Positions 50,209-62,099 of a stretch of DNA of 64,000 bases are shown here, one piece after another. The position numbers and the translations under genes were made by a program. The notes under the pieces are model-generated. The model was given only the letters and a program-made list of their open reading frames with translations, made no database searches and was not told where the DNA came from. The first letter of the stretch is position 1. Every line of letters starts with the position of its first letter. The stretch is from Ipomoea triloba. Taxonomy: Eukaryota > Streptophyta > Magnoliopsida > Solanales > Convolvulaceae. Location: NCBI RefSeq assembly GCF_003576645.1, contig NC_044924.1:22796912-22860911 (forward strand). Direction: 5' to 3'.

Positions 50209-50500
50209 CGGCTTGGTTTCGTTGTCCCCGCCGCTGACGGCGGAGGAGACGGAGTTCTCGGGCGGGTGCTGCGGCGGGGGGTTGTGTTGAGGTTGGGAGA
50301 GGAAGAGGGAGAGGTGGTGGTGTGCAGAGTGGAGGGTGGAGTGGAGTCGGAGTATATATATATATATAAGTTATTACATGTAAAAAATTCTAGGTGAAAT
50401 TTTTTTTTTATAGTTTATGTCTCGAATAATCACTTATTGAAGACCATGGCGCGAGATGAATAATCGTGAATGGTTCATGGTGCGTGATGATACTTTAGCC

Positions 50501-51030
50501 AAAAAAAGAAAAAAAAACATCAAATATCAGCTCACATTTTCCAATGCACTTTTATATGCATTTTTATTGTTCCAAAAACTCTATTTTGTAAATGGAACCC
50601 TTTCTTCTCTCTTCCATATTGGCTTTAATACTCTAAAAACCGTGAAAGAACCATTGATGTGCATGCTCTAAGTAGCCTTTCTTGCAAGATCAGTGTTCGT
50701 GCCTACTTTTACTATTAACTCTATTACAATGCAGTATCTGTTCATAACTACTTTCTCAACCTATTGAAGCAAAAGAGTCAATATTGCCTCCACTGAGGCT
50801 CCTCCCTATAAAGGGAAGGGTTTGATGCCACTGGACCACAAGGTCCTTGGCGGGCCCATATATATATATATATATATAAAGGATCATGTTAAATAATTGC
50901 CTTAGGTGAGAAATATGATAAAATTATATCTGTAGATTGAGTCCAGATCAAGGGTCGAAATTGGAATTTTTTTTTTAAAAAAAACGTTGTGGCATTATTG
51001 TAATTTTGTGTAAGTTAATTTTTTTTGCCT
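50501..51030. other. Intergenic sequence right of the MULE
   Basis: The phrase tatcagctcacatttt occurs just outside the MULE on both sides (49029 and 50526), suggesting the MULE sits in another repeat. A (TA)n run lies at 50860-50878. No gene. Confidence 0.45.
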
Positions 51031-51500
51031 TCCAGTGCTTCCAGTGCACATTGTTATGCTATAGAGTGCACATTGTTATGCCATACAGTGCACATTGTTT
51101 CTTCTTTCAGTGCACATTGTTCCTTCTTCCAGAGCACATTGTTGTGCCTTTCAGAGCATTTTTTTAAAATTGTAGATGACGAACTTTTTTAAAAAAAATC
51201 AATTAATCTTCATCACTAATTACTAATTTGAATTGAATATTGTTTGTTTGTTTATTATTTATTATTAATTTTTTCAATAATTGTTTCACATTTTTGTGCC
51301 TCTAGTGTACATTTTTTACCTTCCAGTGCACATTGTTATGCCTTCCAGAGCACATTGTTGTGTCTTTCAGTGCACATTGTTGTGTCTTCCAGTGCACATT
51401 GTTGTGGATCGCATGTGACGAATTTTTTTTGAAGATGAGTTGATGAATGGCTGATATGCAACTGCACGTTTCACATGCACCTTCCAGTGCACATTATTGT
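51031..51500. repeat. Degenerate minisatellite, about 22-bp unit
   Basis: The words ttccagtgcacattgttatg and close variants (cagtgcacattgttgtg, cagagcacattgttgtg) recur a dozen or so times with irregular spacing, broken in the middle (51160-51300) by AT-rich sequence. Short open frames here are by-products of the repeat. Confidence 0.85.
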
Positions 51501-52515
51501 GCCTTCTTTCAATTCGGTTTGGTTAGAAATTAATCAGAACAAAAACCCTTCGGTTTACAGAAAACATTACCGATTGGGCGATTGGTTTTGGAGAATAAAC
51601 CTAATCGATTCGGTTCAGGTAACCCAAATCGAAATGTCCAGCCGTATTATAGAACATTGAAAGATTTCTTCTAGTTCGATGTTTTGAGAGTAAAGTTTAA
51701 AGGTAAAAATGTAAATGTCTATTTCGTATGGTATAAATATAAAAATCCTTCAACTAAAAATAAAATTTCAAAATATAATGCAAATCTATTTTTCAATTTT
51801 TTACTAACAAAGTAAAAGATTCAAATTCAATCCAATAAATAACTAACTTTTAATTTTTTTTTTTTATAAAAAAAACATTCTAAAGATTAATATTTCATAT
51901 GTTCCCTAACGTATCTCAATAAATAGACATATCTTCCTTGAAATAGTGTCTTTCTTTAAAACTTAGATAATTCTGATCCCTACATTTTCTTTTTCCTCTT
52001 TGAACTTAGCATGGAAAGTCCAAACCATGTCATTCTTTTTTCTTTTTTCTTTTTCCTCAAACAATGATGTAAAGAATTGCAACAATTGTAATTTTTTCAA
52101 CTATTGTTCATGTAATCTTTTATTGACAAATGTTTACCATTTTTTTGAAAACATTATTAATATTATATTTTGAAAATAAATTGAAATCGTAGAAATGTAA
52201 AAATAATCTATTATAATAAATAAAAAATTAATAAATGTGAATGAAAATTATACCATTTATTTATGTCCATTTTTCAGTTACGTTTTTTTAATACATTATG
52301 TTATAAAAGTTGTATTATACAATATTTTTGATAAACATATCTCTACAGTTATAATTGATAAGGGCATATTTGATCATATTTTTACCCCATATTTCTACCA
52401 CTAAATATTAATATTATGTTCATAATTAATCAAAGTTGATGAAAAATACACAAGTGAGCATAATATTAGTGTTTGGCCTTGTTGTCTTATATTTATTGTT
52501 AATTAAGCTACATTT
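51501..52515. other. AT-rich intergenic sequence
   Basis: No gene or clear repeat. Several T-rich tracts. Confidence 0.45.
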
Positions 52516-52518
52516 TAT

Positions 52519-53970
52519 GATGAATAGGCTAAAGTGGCGTAGGAAGATGGAACAAATGCATAAAATTGAAAGTGGAAGACATATTTGCATAGTGGAGATG
52601 TGAATGCATAAGTGGCTTTGGTGGATGTGCACATAAGACAAAAAGAAGATGACAAAACAATGGATGGTGGAGACAAAAAGCATGAAATGATGGCAAGAAA
52701 CATGGAGCAAATAATGGGCAAAAAAGCAAAAAAGGAGAGCAGAAATTCCGGAGGAAGACCATAGGCGTCTGTCTGCGTCCTGAAACAGACGCCTATTGTC
52801 CATTTTCACACTGCCCGGATTTTTGGACTTTCGCCGCGGCGAAAATCGTTGACCATGGGCGAGAATTCTGCAGTCCAAATTCCAATTTTGCCCCTGCCTT
52901 TGCCCAACTATAAATACCCCTCATTTCTCCATTCTTCAGAATCCAATTTTGAGATTAGATTAGTCCCTTTTCTCTCTTTAATCCTTTTCTTCTCCTTAAA
53001 ATTGTAGACCTCCAAGTGAGGCTTGTTTAGTAGTGTAGGAGTAGAATATGATTTTATTTTGTAATAAGAAGAGGGATGATACAAGGTTATGAGCTTCAAC
53101 CGATGGATCGAGGGGAATTTCTTCCCTTTCTTTCCTTAATTTACCTTGAGCTAACCTTGTATCAAGATGCTTGTTCTTAAATTTATTTATATTTGGATTA
53201 TGGATTGTGTTTATGTCTAGATTGTTGTTTATTCTTCAATTATTATGAATTGTTAGTTTAGCTTCTATGAGTTGTTGTGTGCAAGACTTGTTATTAAAAG
53301 TGTGTGATTATTGGATCCAATTACATGCTTGTTTGTTGTTGTGTCACGGTGAGAATCGGGCATGACTAGAACACTCTTGCCACACCTATGATTTATACAA
53401 TGCGAGAGCTTGATAAATTGTAGGGGGATTTCTCGGCTAATCTTCGGTTCCTTCACTGGCGAGAGCGGGTTGGAATTTAGAAGTTAGCCAAAACGGTTCC
53501 TTCACGGGTGACAGCGTGTTGGAATCTAGAGGTTAGTTTAGGCTACCTCCTCACAACTTGTAAGATTAACTTGGGTTTGAGAATGTTGATTTGCTTAGGA
53601 TCTTTAAAACGAGCCTTGCTTGTAGACTACGAGAGTAGATAACTTGCGGTTTGGCACACTCGGGTAGATCACGAGAGTGGCACCGAGGACTTTAGTGCAT
53701 TTCCTCCATTCACAAGGGATAAAACTTCTTTTCTACATTTGTTTGACACATGATAGATATTGACCCGATCCATATCCTTACATATGTTGCATCTAATATA
53801 TCTCTCTTCATTTGTTGTTTTTTAGTTTTGTTGTTATAACCATGTTATTGTCGAACTAGCTTCACAAGAATCAATCCGAGTTAGTGCTTGACCAACCATT
53901 CCCTGTGGATCGATAACCCCGGAATACTCCGGGTATTTGCGTGTACCTAAAAGTCACAACCAATAATTTT
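52519..53970 (+). repeat. LTR-like remnant (Tat/Athila style)
   Basis: A TATA box (actataaatacccc, about 52908) follows a CG-containing stretch (gccgcggcgaaaatc). About 950 bases later comes ccattccctgtggatcgata and ccggaatactccggg, phrases typical of the LTR 3' part of plant Gypsy elements. Between them are ttccttcactggcgagagcg-like phrases occurring twice. No second LTR or target duplication was found. Confidence 0.4.
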
Positions 53971-54638
53971 CCTTATCTTTTCTACTATTATTACCCTACA
54001 CATGCATCCACCATATATTTTTCTTATCTTCTTCAATAATAATAATAATAATATATACACATTATATATTAGAGTTATATGTTAGTTATTTCTTAAAATA
54101 TTTATAAAAACATTTTACATTATTATTATTATTATTATTTTTTGGGTGATTTTTGAGGAAGTTTTTGCTGAAGTAGAAGAGTGAGAAAGGAGAAAGAGAA
54201 GATAGAAGAACCTTGCTGAAGAACCTGATTTTTGTCTCCAAAGTTGGACCCACCCAAAAAAGAAAAGAAAAGAAAAGAAAATTCGCCCTAGTCTACGCAC
54301 ATAGCAGCGCACGCGCCAAACCATAGCTTTCTCTGTTATTTTTTTGAAAACTCATTTTTATTTTCTTATTTTATTTTATTTTTGCTATCTCTCCTACTCG
54401 ACATCTTAAAATTTATACAAAAAACTAACTATTGAGAATGCTCTAAGATTTTAATATAAAGTACTAATATTGAATACTTATTTTTACGCACTGTGCATAA
54501 AAAATACTAGTAGTAAAATAGCAATATGTTGATTATTTGATATAGTAGTAGAGTTCATTTTAAAATAGGGGAGAATTGTTGAGCATATTTGGAGAACTAA
54601 TAAATGGATTAGTGGCTCATGACTAAAGGATGAATATG
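53971..54638. other. AT-rich intergenic sequence
   Basis: (AAT)n (54030-54052) and (ATT)n (54120-54139) runs; no gene recognised. Confidence 0.45.
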
Positions 54639-54648
54639 TAATTACACA

Positions 54649-55044
54649 AAGTTAATTACCGATTTGGTCCATCGACTATTGGGATTTCACCACTTTGATC
54701 CTCGACAATTTTTCTTGCTTAATTAAGTCCTCAACTTTGAAAAAATTAACCAATTTGGTCCTCCGTTTATTTTACCATTTGATATTCATTAAATCGGGAC
54801 CAAATTGGTAATTTTCACTATAGTCAAGGGACCATTTCAGTCAAAATTAATTACCGAAATGGTCCACTGACTATAGCAAAATTACCAATTTGGTCTTGAT
54901 TTAACGACTGTTTAATACCAAAATAAACGGAGGACCAAATTGGTTAATTTTTTCAAAGTTGAGGACTTAATTAAGCAAGAAAAATTGTCGAGGACCAAAA
55001 TGGTGAAATCCCAATAGTCGAGGGACCAAATCGGTAATCAACTC
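54649..55044. mobile_element. Foldback MULE-type MITE, 396 bp, with 9-10-bp target duplication
   Basis: The element is almost entirely one inverted repeat: the left half (agttaattaccgatttggtc..., ccaatttggtcctccgttta...) returns as the reverse complement in the right half, with the turn near 54850. The sequence taattacaca is present at 54639-54648 and 55045-55054 directly outside the ends, matching the 9-10-bp duplication of Mutator-type elements. Confidence 0.85.
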
Positions 55045-55339
55045 TAATTACACATTTTATATTTGTACGCAATTATTATGGCAGCGAAATATTCGGGGCC
55101 TTTGTCCACAACTTTGACTGGCGATGTGCTTTTACAGTTAATCATAGACTTTTACTAAATAAGAAATTGAACTTAAAAAATACTCGTATTTTATTATTAT
55201 TATTATGTTAGGAATAAAATATATTATTATTATTAGGCTCACATTTGTGTGGGATCGTTTTATTGATTTTTACTCGTGAGATTAATTGGTTTGGATCAAT
55301 ATGAAAATATAATACTTATATTGAAAACTATAATACTAA

Positions 55340-56561
55340 GGCTCTGTTTGGCAGAGCTTATTTAGGAGCTTATAACTTATTTTAAACTACTAATAAGCTA
55401 TAAGTTTTATTTGGTAATATTCTTAAAATAAGCTAATAGATTAAAATAAGAGCTTATTTTGAAACGCTACTTGGGGTAGCTTTTCAAAAATAAGCTAGTA
55501 GCTTTTTAACTTTTTTCTATCTTTATCCTTATTATTTTAAATAAATGACATCCTTTACCTATCTCAATTAAAACCCTTTTGACATTTTCTTTTCAATATG
55601 TTTGGTAGTATTTTCAGTTTGACATTAGTGTTTGAACATTAATTTTTGTATGAACTAATCTTATGAATTATAAACATTTTTATTTTTACTTTATATATTT
55701 TCAAATATATGTTCTTACTTTAAATTTTATTTAAATATATTGATTTCATTATTTTATATTTTAATATATAAACAAACCTATTTAAATTTAAAATTATTTA
55801 AATTGTATGAAGATGTCTTGTTTAGACTTTTTACATTTATCAGCTTATCAAAAAGCTAATTTTACCAAACATTTTTCAACATAACAACTAGCTTAACAGC
55901 TCTTCATATTTTAGCTTCGAACTTATAGCTTTTCAGTTTTCAGCTTTCAGCTAGGTTTGTCAAACATAGCCTAAAGTTCTGTTTGGCAGAGCTTATTTAG
56001 GAGTTTATAGCTTATTTTAAACTACTAATAAGCTATAAGCTCTGTTTGGTAATGTTCTCAAAATAAACTATTAGTTTAAAATAAGCTAGTAGCTTTTTAA
56101 CTTTTTTCATCTTTATCCTTATTATTTTTAATAAATGACATCCTTTGCCCCTCCCAATTAAAATCATTTTGAAATTTCTCTTCAATATATTTGGTTGTAA
56201 TTTTAATTTGACATTTGTGTTTGAACAAACTTATAAATTATAAACTTTTTGTTTTACTTTATATATTTTCAAATATATGTTCTTACTTATATTTTATTTA
56301 AATATATTGATTTCATTATTTTATATTTTAATACATAAACAAGCTTATTTAAATTTAAAATTATTTAAATTGTATGAAGATGTCATTTTTAGTCTTTTTA
56401 CATTTATCAATTTATCAAAAAGTTAACTTTACCAAACACTTCTAAGAAAAACAGCTAGCTTAACAGCTCTTCAGATTTCAACTTTGAGTTTATAGCTTTT
56501 CAGTTTTCAACTACTTTTCAACTTTCAGCTACCTTTTCAACTAGGTTTGCCAAACATAGCC
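55340..56561. mobile_element. Tandem dimer of a Harbinger/Tourist-like MITE sharing TAA
   Basis: Copy 1 (55340-55971) starts GGCTCTGTTTGGCAGAGC and ends AAACATAGCC; copy 2 (55975-56561) starts AGTTCTGTTTGGCAGAGC and also ends AAACATAGCC. The bodies are collinear (ttataacttattttaaac, ttaatttctc/ttttcttttcaatat, tttcagctag). TAA precedes copy 1 (55337-55339), separates the copies (55972-55974) and follows copy 2 (56562-56564), as expected for PIF/Harbinger-type 3-bp duplications. Confidence 0.8.
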
Positions 56562-56564
56562 TAA

Positions 56565-57040
56565 TAAGAAATAAATGTTTGTTACTTATAAGGGAAAATA
56601 TAATATTTTAAGGAAAAAATGTAATATTTTTAAATCAAAATGTAAAAGTATTACATTTTTTTTGAAAGTATTACACTTTATCATATAAGTAATAAATATT
56701 TTATTTATTATTATTATTAGGATAGAATTCAAATAGGCCATGCGTTCTTTCAAAAAATTTCAATTAAATTCATAAACTCTTAAGAAAATGTAATTAAGCT
56801 TTTTATTACTCCATTTTGTTTTTACAATTTACCATCAGGTAATCAGCAAAGAGGGTTGGCATCTTACATGTATGGACAGCTCAATTGGTTATAGAGATAA
56901 AATTTGAGAACAATCAGTTGGTTAGGGATGAAGTTTTGAAACAATGACCAGGAACCGAGCGATGGTAGCAACCTCTCAAAGTGAGGGGCTCCTCATGCGC
57001 AACACTATAATTTACATTCAATAAGCAAATATCTAGTCTC
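56565..57040. other. Intergenic sequence
   Basis: No gene or defined repeat. An (ATT)n run lies near 56706-56720. Confidence 0.4.
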
Positions 57041-57538
57041 TGTGTGATTTACATCCTCATCGGACCGGGACGTGAGTGATAGTAAATATACTCCAGGACC
57101 GGTCGGATACATTCCAGACCCGGTCGGTGGACGCTAGGTCGGGAGGCCGGCTGGTCGGGAAGGATGAGATGAGGTCGGGCGTCACGGGCCGAACAGTACC
57201 CTTGACCCGTCCAGAACGTGGCGTGCCAACGGCTGCCATGTACTCTTTCCCGCTTGGGCACGGGATGAGGCGGGCGCATGCGCGCCACGTTCCCGCCATG
57301 CCGGAGGCCCGGCAACCACGCCTTTCCCCCCTATAAATAGCGCATTTATGAAGAGGGAGAGGATCTTTGGGCGAATTCTTGATTAAGTCTTGAAGCGAGC
57401 TCGGACAGTAGGGAAGCCCACTGCCGACCTGCCGAGCCCTTCGAGCCCATACTTGTATTGTAAACCGGGTTTGGATCCTTGAGCCAATAACAGATCGTAT
57501 TTTCCGGTTTCAACTTGGTACCCGTATTTTTCCCTATC
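57041..57538 (+). repeat. GC-rich LTR fragment or solo LTR
   Basis: Composition jumps to GC-rich (gaccggtcgg, ggtcgggaggccgg) and contains a TATA box (ccctataaatagcgc, about 57330) followed about 130 bases later by cttgtattgtaaaccggg, a likely R/polyadenylation region, ending ttccctatca. This is the U3-R-U5 arrangement of an LTR. No target duplication could be matched, so fragment or solo LTR is open. Confidence 0.5.
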
Positions 57539-58114
57539 AGTGAGGGCCTTTGAATTGGAGATTCAACCTTCTGGAAACAAGAGTGTTAACATCTCCTCCT
57601 ATACGCAATTTATGTGTTGAATTAATATTGTCAAATGTCAACTACTATATTTATATTGATTTTTTTAATTGTCAACTAATATATTTATATTTATTTAAAA
57701 AAAAACACACACACACAATGGCCTTCCTCATCACTAGATAGCGTTTATTTTTTATTTTTATCTTTGAGTTGTTACCGCTGCCGAGTGCCAAGGGAGTTCT
57801 TCCAGAAATCTTGAAGATGTGTTCTTCTTGCAAAGATATAGAAGAACATGTCTTTTTCTTCCAATTTCCTCAAAGAAGAATACGTGTTCTTCTTTCAGAT
57901 CGCTGGGAAAAGAAGATGAGGTAGATGCCAAGGAAGACAAATGATTTGCATAGTGATGGGAGTAAATTTCCCCATATATAAAATGAATAACATAGAGTGT
58001 TTGTTGTGAATGAACGGATAAGCTAAGTATGACACAAAAATATAACGTAGAAATTATAACGATAAATATTATATGCGTTAAGATCCACTATATATAATGT
58101 ATAGTACATGTACA
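57539..58114. other. Intergenic sequence
   Basis: Nothing recognised beyond a short (AC)n run (57704-57716). Confidence 0.4.
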
Positions 58115-58122
58115 GAGGCAAT

Positions 58123-58815
58123 CAGTGGCGGATCCAGAAAAATGTTCCAATGGGGGCAAAAACATAAAAGAGATAACACCAAGTTGCTCCCTTATATGGA
58201 AGGTTGTGTGTTTGAGCCTCAACGATATTGACTCTTTGTGTTTCAATAGGTTGAGAAAGTAGTAATGAACATAAATTGCATTATAATATAACGGTAGTAC
58301 TAATAAAATGAAACACTTAAAAGGAATATAGTCATAAATATTGTTGGATATAGACGAAAAATAAAACACATCAAAACTTTATACAAATATTAATAACAAT
58401 ACATGAAACATAATTAAGTTGATAAAATAATTCAAATAGAAAACAGATTATAAATTGAATCACTTAAAAGGAATATAGTCATAAATATTGTTGCATATAG
58501 ACAAAAAATAAAACACACTAAAACTTTATAAAAATATGAATAAGAATATATGAAACATAATTAATTTGATAAATAAAATCACACTTGCTACTCACAAGAG
58601 TCAAACCCTCACCCTTTCCTAAGTAAATGCACAAATTAACCAACTAAACCAACTAATCTATTGTTTATTTATATCTGTTTTAATTTCATATACTTATATC
58701 TAAAACTGTACTATACATACATATATATATATACAAGGGCTATATAGGGGGTGGGGGTGGGGGTGGGGTGAGTGGGGGCAGCTGCCCCACTGCCCCCATG
58801 CTGGATCCGCCCTTG
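58123..58815. mobile_element. Non-autonomous hAT element, 693 bp, with 8-bp target duplication
   Basis: Starts CAGTGGCGGATCCAGAAA and, from the other end, CAAGGGCGGATCCAGCAT. Flanks are gaggcaat (58115-58122) and gaggcagt (58816-58823), 7 of 8 identical. Inside is a diverged tandem duplication (58313-58420 and 58461-58565, phrase cacttaaaaggaatatagtc) and, near the right end, a ggtggggg run. No transposase. Confidence 0.85.
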
Positions 58816-58823
58816 GAGGCAGT

Positions 58824-59990
58824 CATGGCTGTAGAGCGAAAGGGAGAGAAAAATACGTAAAAGAAAGATTATTTGAGACTGAAATGAACTTGAGATCTTG
58901 TCTTACCCTGAGTCTTTATATAAGGTCATTTTCTTGCAGTTTCAACATCCCCTAGGGTCACATAATCTTCCTATTTTAGTTTATTGTATGAACCTTATCT
59001 TCTTTGACCATCACATTCTTATTGATATATAAATAATGATATATAATATAATAAAATATTATTCCATCGCCAACTACCATGTAATATGATGACATCCCGA
59101 TTACCATTTCAAATGGGTGGTTATAGGTTCAAACTCCTGTGGTGAAAAACAAAATAGTTGATACTACCTTGTAAATAATCATGAATATTTTAAAAAATAT
59201 TATTCTATCATAAACCCTCCACTTTATGAGCCACAAAATGAGTGTAGTGTACACATTTGTTATTCCCTATAACCTTAATAACATATAATCAGAGGGGTAT
59301 GCTTGTAAAATCTATTTAAATACGAAATTCTAAAGTAGAACGGTAGAAGAGAGATTCAAAAATCTCTTATCTTTTTTGTGACTAACCGCATGCTTATTTA
59401 ACCTGACTATTGTTGTGGGAGGTAACACGAAGCTTATCATGTAATTTGGATGGCAGCATAGGGCTTGCCTTGCAATATAGTTGATAGCATAGAGTTTAAC
59501 ATACCGTATTTTGTAAATGGCAGTGTGGAGTTTGCCATATTATGGAATTATTTGAACAAGTTAGTTGTTGGACGCACCAACTAGTTAAAAAATCTACTAT
59601 ATATATACTATATACTAAATATAATAAAAACTAATGGTGGTAAAATTATAATGAGAATAAAAATTATGTTGGTGTAATAAAGTACATTGATAACTTGTAC
59701 ATTTTGATTTATTCATTGTACAATGATAAAACATTTTCAAAGTTGTCATCTTTCCGACTTTCACTTTTGAACTTTTTTTTTTTATTTACGTACAAATTAA
59801 ACTTTAGTAACATAATATTCCATTAGTAAATTAAACTTTGTCATCTAACCTTCTAACCTTTTACTCATTGTTTTTATATTATTATTACAACAATTAAATT
59901 AGTTACAATTAAATTAGTGTACGCAAAATGAAACTCGTGTTATTTTTAAATTTTATATTCTTTTTGCAACTATTTTCTTCTTTGTGGTAA
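58824..59990. other. Intergenic sequence
   Basis: AT-rich with no gene supported. The phrase taggttcaaactcctgtgg (about 59125) resembles a Pol III B box but has no A box. Confidence 0.4.
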
Positions 59991-59999
59991 GAATTAAAA

Positions 60000-61800
60000 T
60001 ATAATAATATTTGGCTATTTGCTTAATTTGATTTGTTTCTTTCAACTATTAAAAAAAGGTGAAAGCTATTATTTTTTGAATTTTCATCGTAAAAGAATAT
60101 GAATGTCATACTATAATTATTCTAATGATACATTGTATTCTCTTTGGTTAAATCAAATCTTATTTGTTATAGCATAAATTTTAATTTTCTAATCCAAATC
60201 TATATTACTTCAATTAAAATGTACATTTTATTACAAGTTGATCTATTATGTACAAGATAAAATTTCTCTCTAGTTTAAGAATTTAAATGCAGAAATTTCA
60301 TTATTTAATAAATCTTAGCTTATACAGAAAAAAAAATTTTAAAATATCAATGAGAGTTTACAAGATGAATAGTTCACATATAAAGACAATTGAGGTCTAA
60401 ATCATATACACAAGAAAAACTTATGAATTCGTATGCTATAATTTCATTGCATAACTCTTTAATTACTTTTCGACAACATCATTAGACTTATTTTAATTAT
60501 GTCACTTTTAAGAAAAAATAAGTTAAGTTTTACTGACTTTTCAATATCGCATTAAGAAGCCTTAATTTATTTTAATAAAATTATTAGAACATAATTTTTT
60601 ATTCTTGATTATAATTATTTACACCAATACTCATCTTTACTACTACTTTTATTACAATCCAAGTGAAAATAGTAATTTTGATTATATTGAAAATAATAAT
60701 TTTCATTTTATATTAATTATCTTTGATATTTAAAAATTATGTAAAAAAATTGACTTATTTTAATTTTTGTATTGGACATTAATTTTACTGCACAGTGCAG
60801 ACATTATAACTAATAATAATATAAAGAATAATAATATTAACAACGATTCTTATTTTTTAGTGCCAGTTGGGATTCACCTCTACTGATCTTGTAATTCTTT
60901 TGTCTTGACATGTGACTGCTATGAGGGCAATGACAACATAGAAACAATCAATGGCGCAAATGGTACATGTTAGAAAATACGGTAGAGATTGAATTCCACG
61001 AAACAAATTATTAATGCCATACTAGAATTGTTCTAATAATATATTGTCTTCTCTTTGTTTAAATTAAACATTTTTTTAAAATAAAATCAAACATTATTTG
61101 TTATTGCATAAATTTTAATTTTATATTTCAAATATATATTGCTTTTGTTAAAATGTACAGTTTATTAGCAGATGATCTATGTATGAGACAAAATTTCTAC
61201 TTTAAGAATTTAAATACAACATTTTCATTATCTAATCAATCTTATAGAAAAATTAATATTTCAAAATATAAATAAGAGCTTGCAATAGGAATAGTACACA
61301 TAAAACAACAATTGATATCTCAATCATATACACGAGAAAAACCTATAAATTTGTACGCTATAACTCCATTGCATAACTCTTTAATTATTCTTCTACAATA
61401 TCAGCAAGCTTATTATTATTTTTTTTTGAAAAGGAAAAATCATGCTATCAGTAAGTTTATTATAATCATGTTACTTTTAACAAAAAATAAGTTAAGTTTT
61501 ATCGACTTATCAATGGTCATCAACATTGCATTAAGAAGGCTTAATTCATTTTAATATACATTAAGAAGGCTTAATTCATTTTAATATACAAATTGTTACG
61601 AAATGATTTTTATTTTGGATTACAACTGTCCACAACAATACGTATCTTTACTACTATAATCACATGTTAAAAATACTCATTTTGATTATACTGAAAACAA
61701 TTATTTTTTATATGAATTAATTTATATATTTAAAATGTATATTATTTATTTATTTATTTTAATTTTATATTGAACATTAATTTAATCACGCAATAGGTGA
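60000..61800. repeat. Two diverged direct copies of an AT-rich block of about 0.8 kb
   Basis: Blocks 60060-60830 and 61010-61800 are collinear with many substitutions: attttaatt, ttactt/tgcttt...ttaaaatgtac, cacaagaaaaac / cacgagaaaaac, cattgcataactctttaatta, aaaataagttaagtttta, gcattaagaag, tttttattttggattacaa. The second copy has a 30-base internal doubling (attaagaaggcttaattcattttaatatac at 61531 and 61560, in two adjoining copies). Neither codes. Confidence 0.65.
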
Positions 61801-61865
61801 ATTATAACTAGTTAGTATATATATAGATCTAGGCAAAGTATTTTGTTGACCCGGGTAAAAAAATA

Positions 61866-62046
61866 CACAATTTATATATTGAATGTTCACAATTTACATA
61901 TTGAATGTTCACAAGTTACATACTATTACATATTGAATGCTCACAATTTTATATACTAAATATTCGCAATTTACATACTGAATGTTCACAATTTAAATTG
62001 TGAACATTCAATATGTAAATTGTGAATATTCAATATATAAATTGTG
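61866..62046. repeat. Long inverted repeat (hairpin), 49-bp arms
   Basis: Arm 61866-61914 (cacaatttatatattgaatg...) is the reverse complement of 61998-62046 with one difference. The 83-base loop holds further degenerate copies of attgaatgttcacaatt, so the hairpin is built from an 18-base-type tandem repeat plus its inversion. It is probably a small foldback MITE. Confidence 0.85.
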
Positions 62047-62099
62047 TATTTTGACTCGGATCTACCTTGCAAGTTAGATTCGAGTCTATGGCATAACTA

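Larger units (their letters stand above)
49213..50500. mobile_element. MULE with about 90-bp TIRs carrying captured coding sequence (Pack-MULE candidate), 1.29 kb
   Basis: The left end GGCTAAAGTGTCATCCCGCA (49213-49302) and the right end (50411-50500, minus: GGCTAAAGTATCATCACGCA) are inverted repeats about 90 bases long with roughly 10 differences. GG(C/G)TAAAGTG ends and long TIRs are typical of Mutator-like elements. The flanks are A-rich (aaaaaagaaaa left, aaaaaaagaaa right), so a 9-bp duplication is plausible but cannot be proven. No transposase is inside; instead there are two minus-strand open stretches, one host-gene-like. Confidence 0.8.

Noticed and set aside
50182..50397. Gly/Val-rich plus-strand frame in the MULE
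   Set aside because: Antisense shadow of the captured minus-strand coding sequence.
52426..52878. 150-codon minus-strand frame rich in Phe, Cys and His
   Set aside because: No recognisable domain, and it lies across the U3-like part of the LTR remnant.
57049..57336. Open frames of 80-88 codons on both strands at 57.1-57.3 kb
   Set aside because: They lie in the GC-rich LTR-like island where stops are rare; no domain is recognised.
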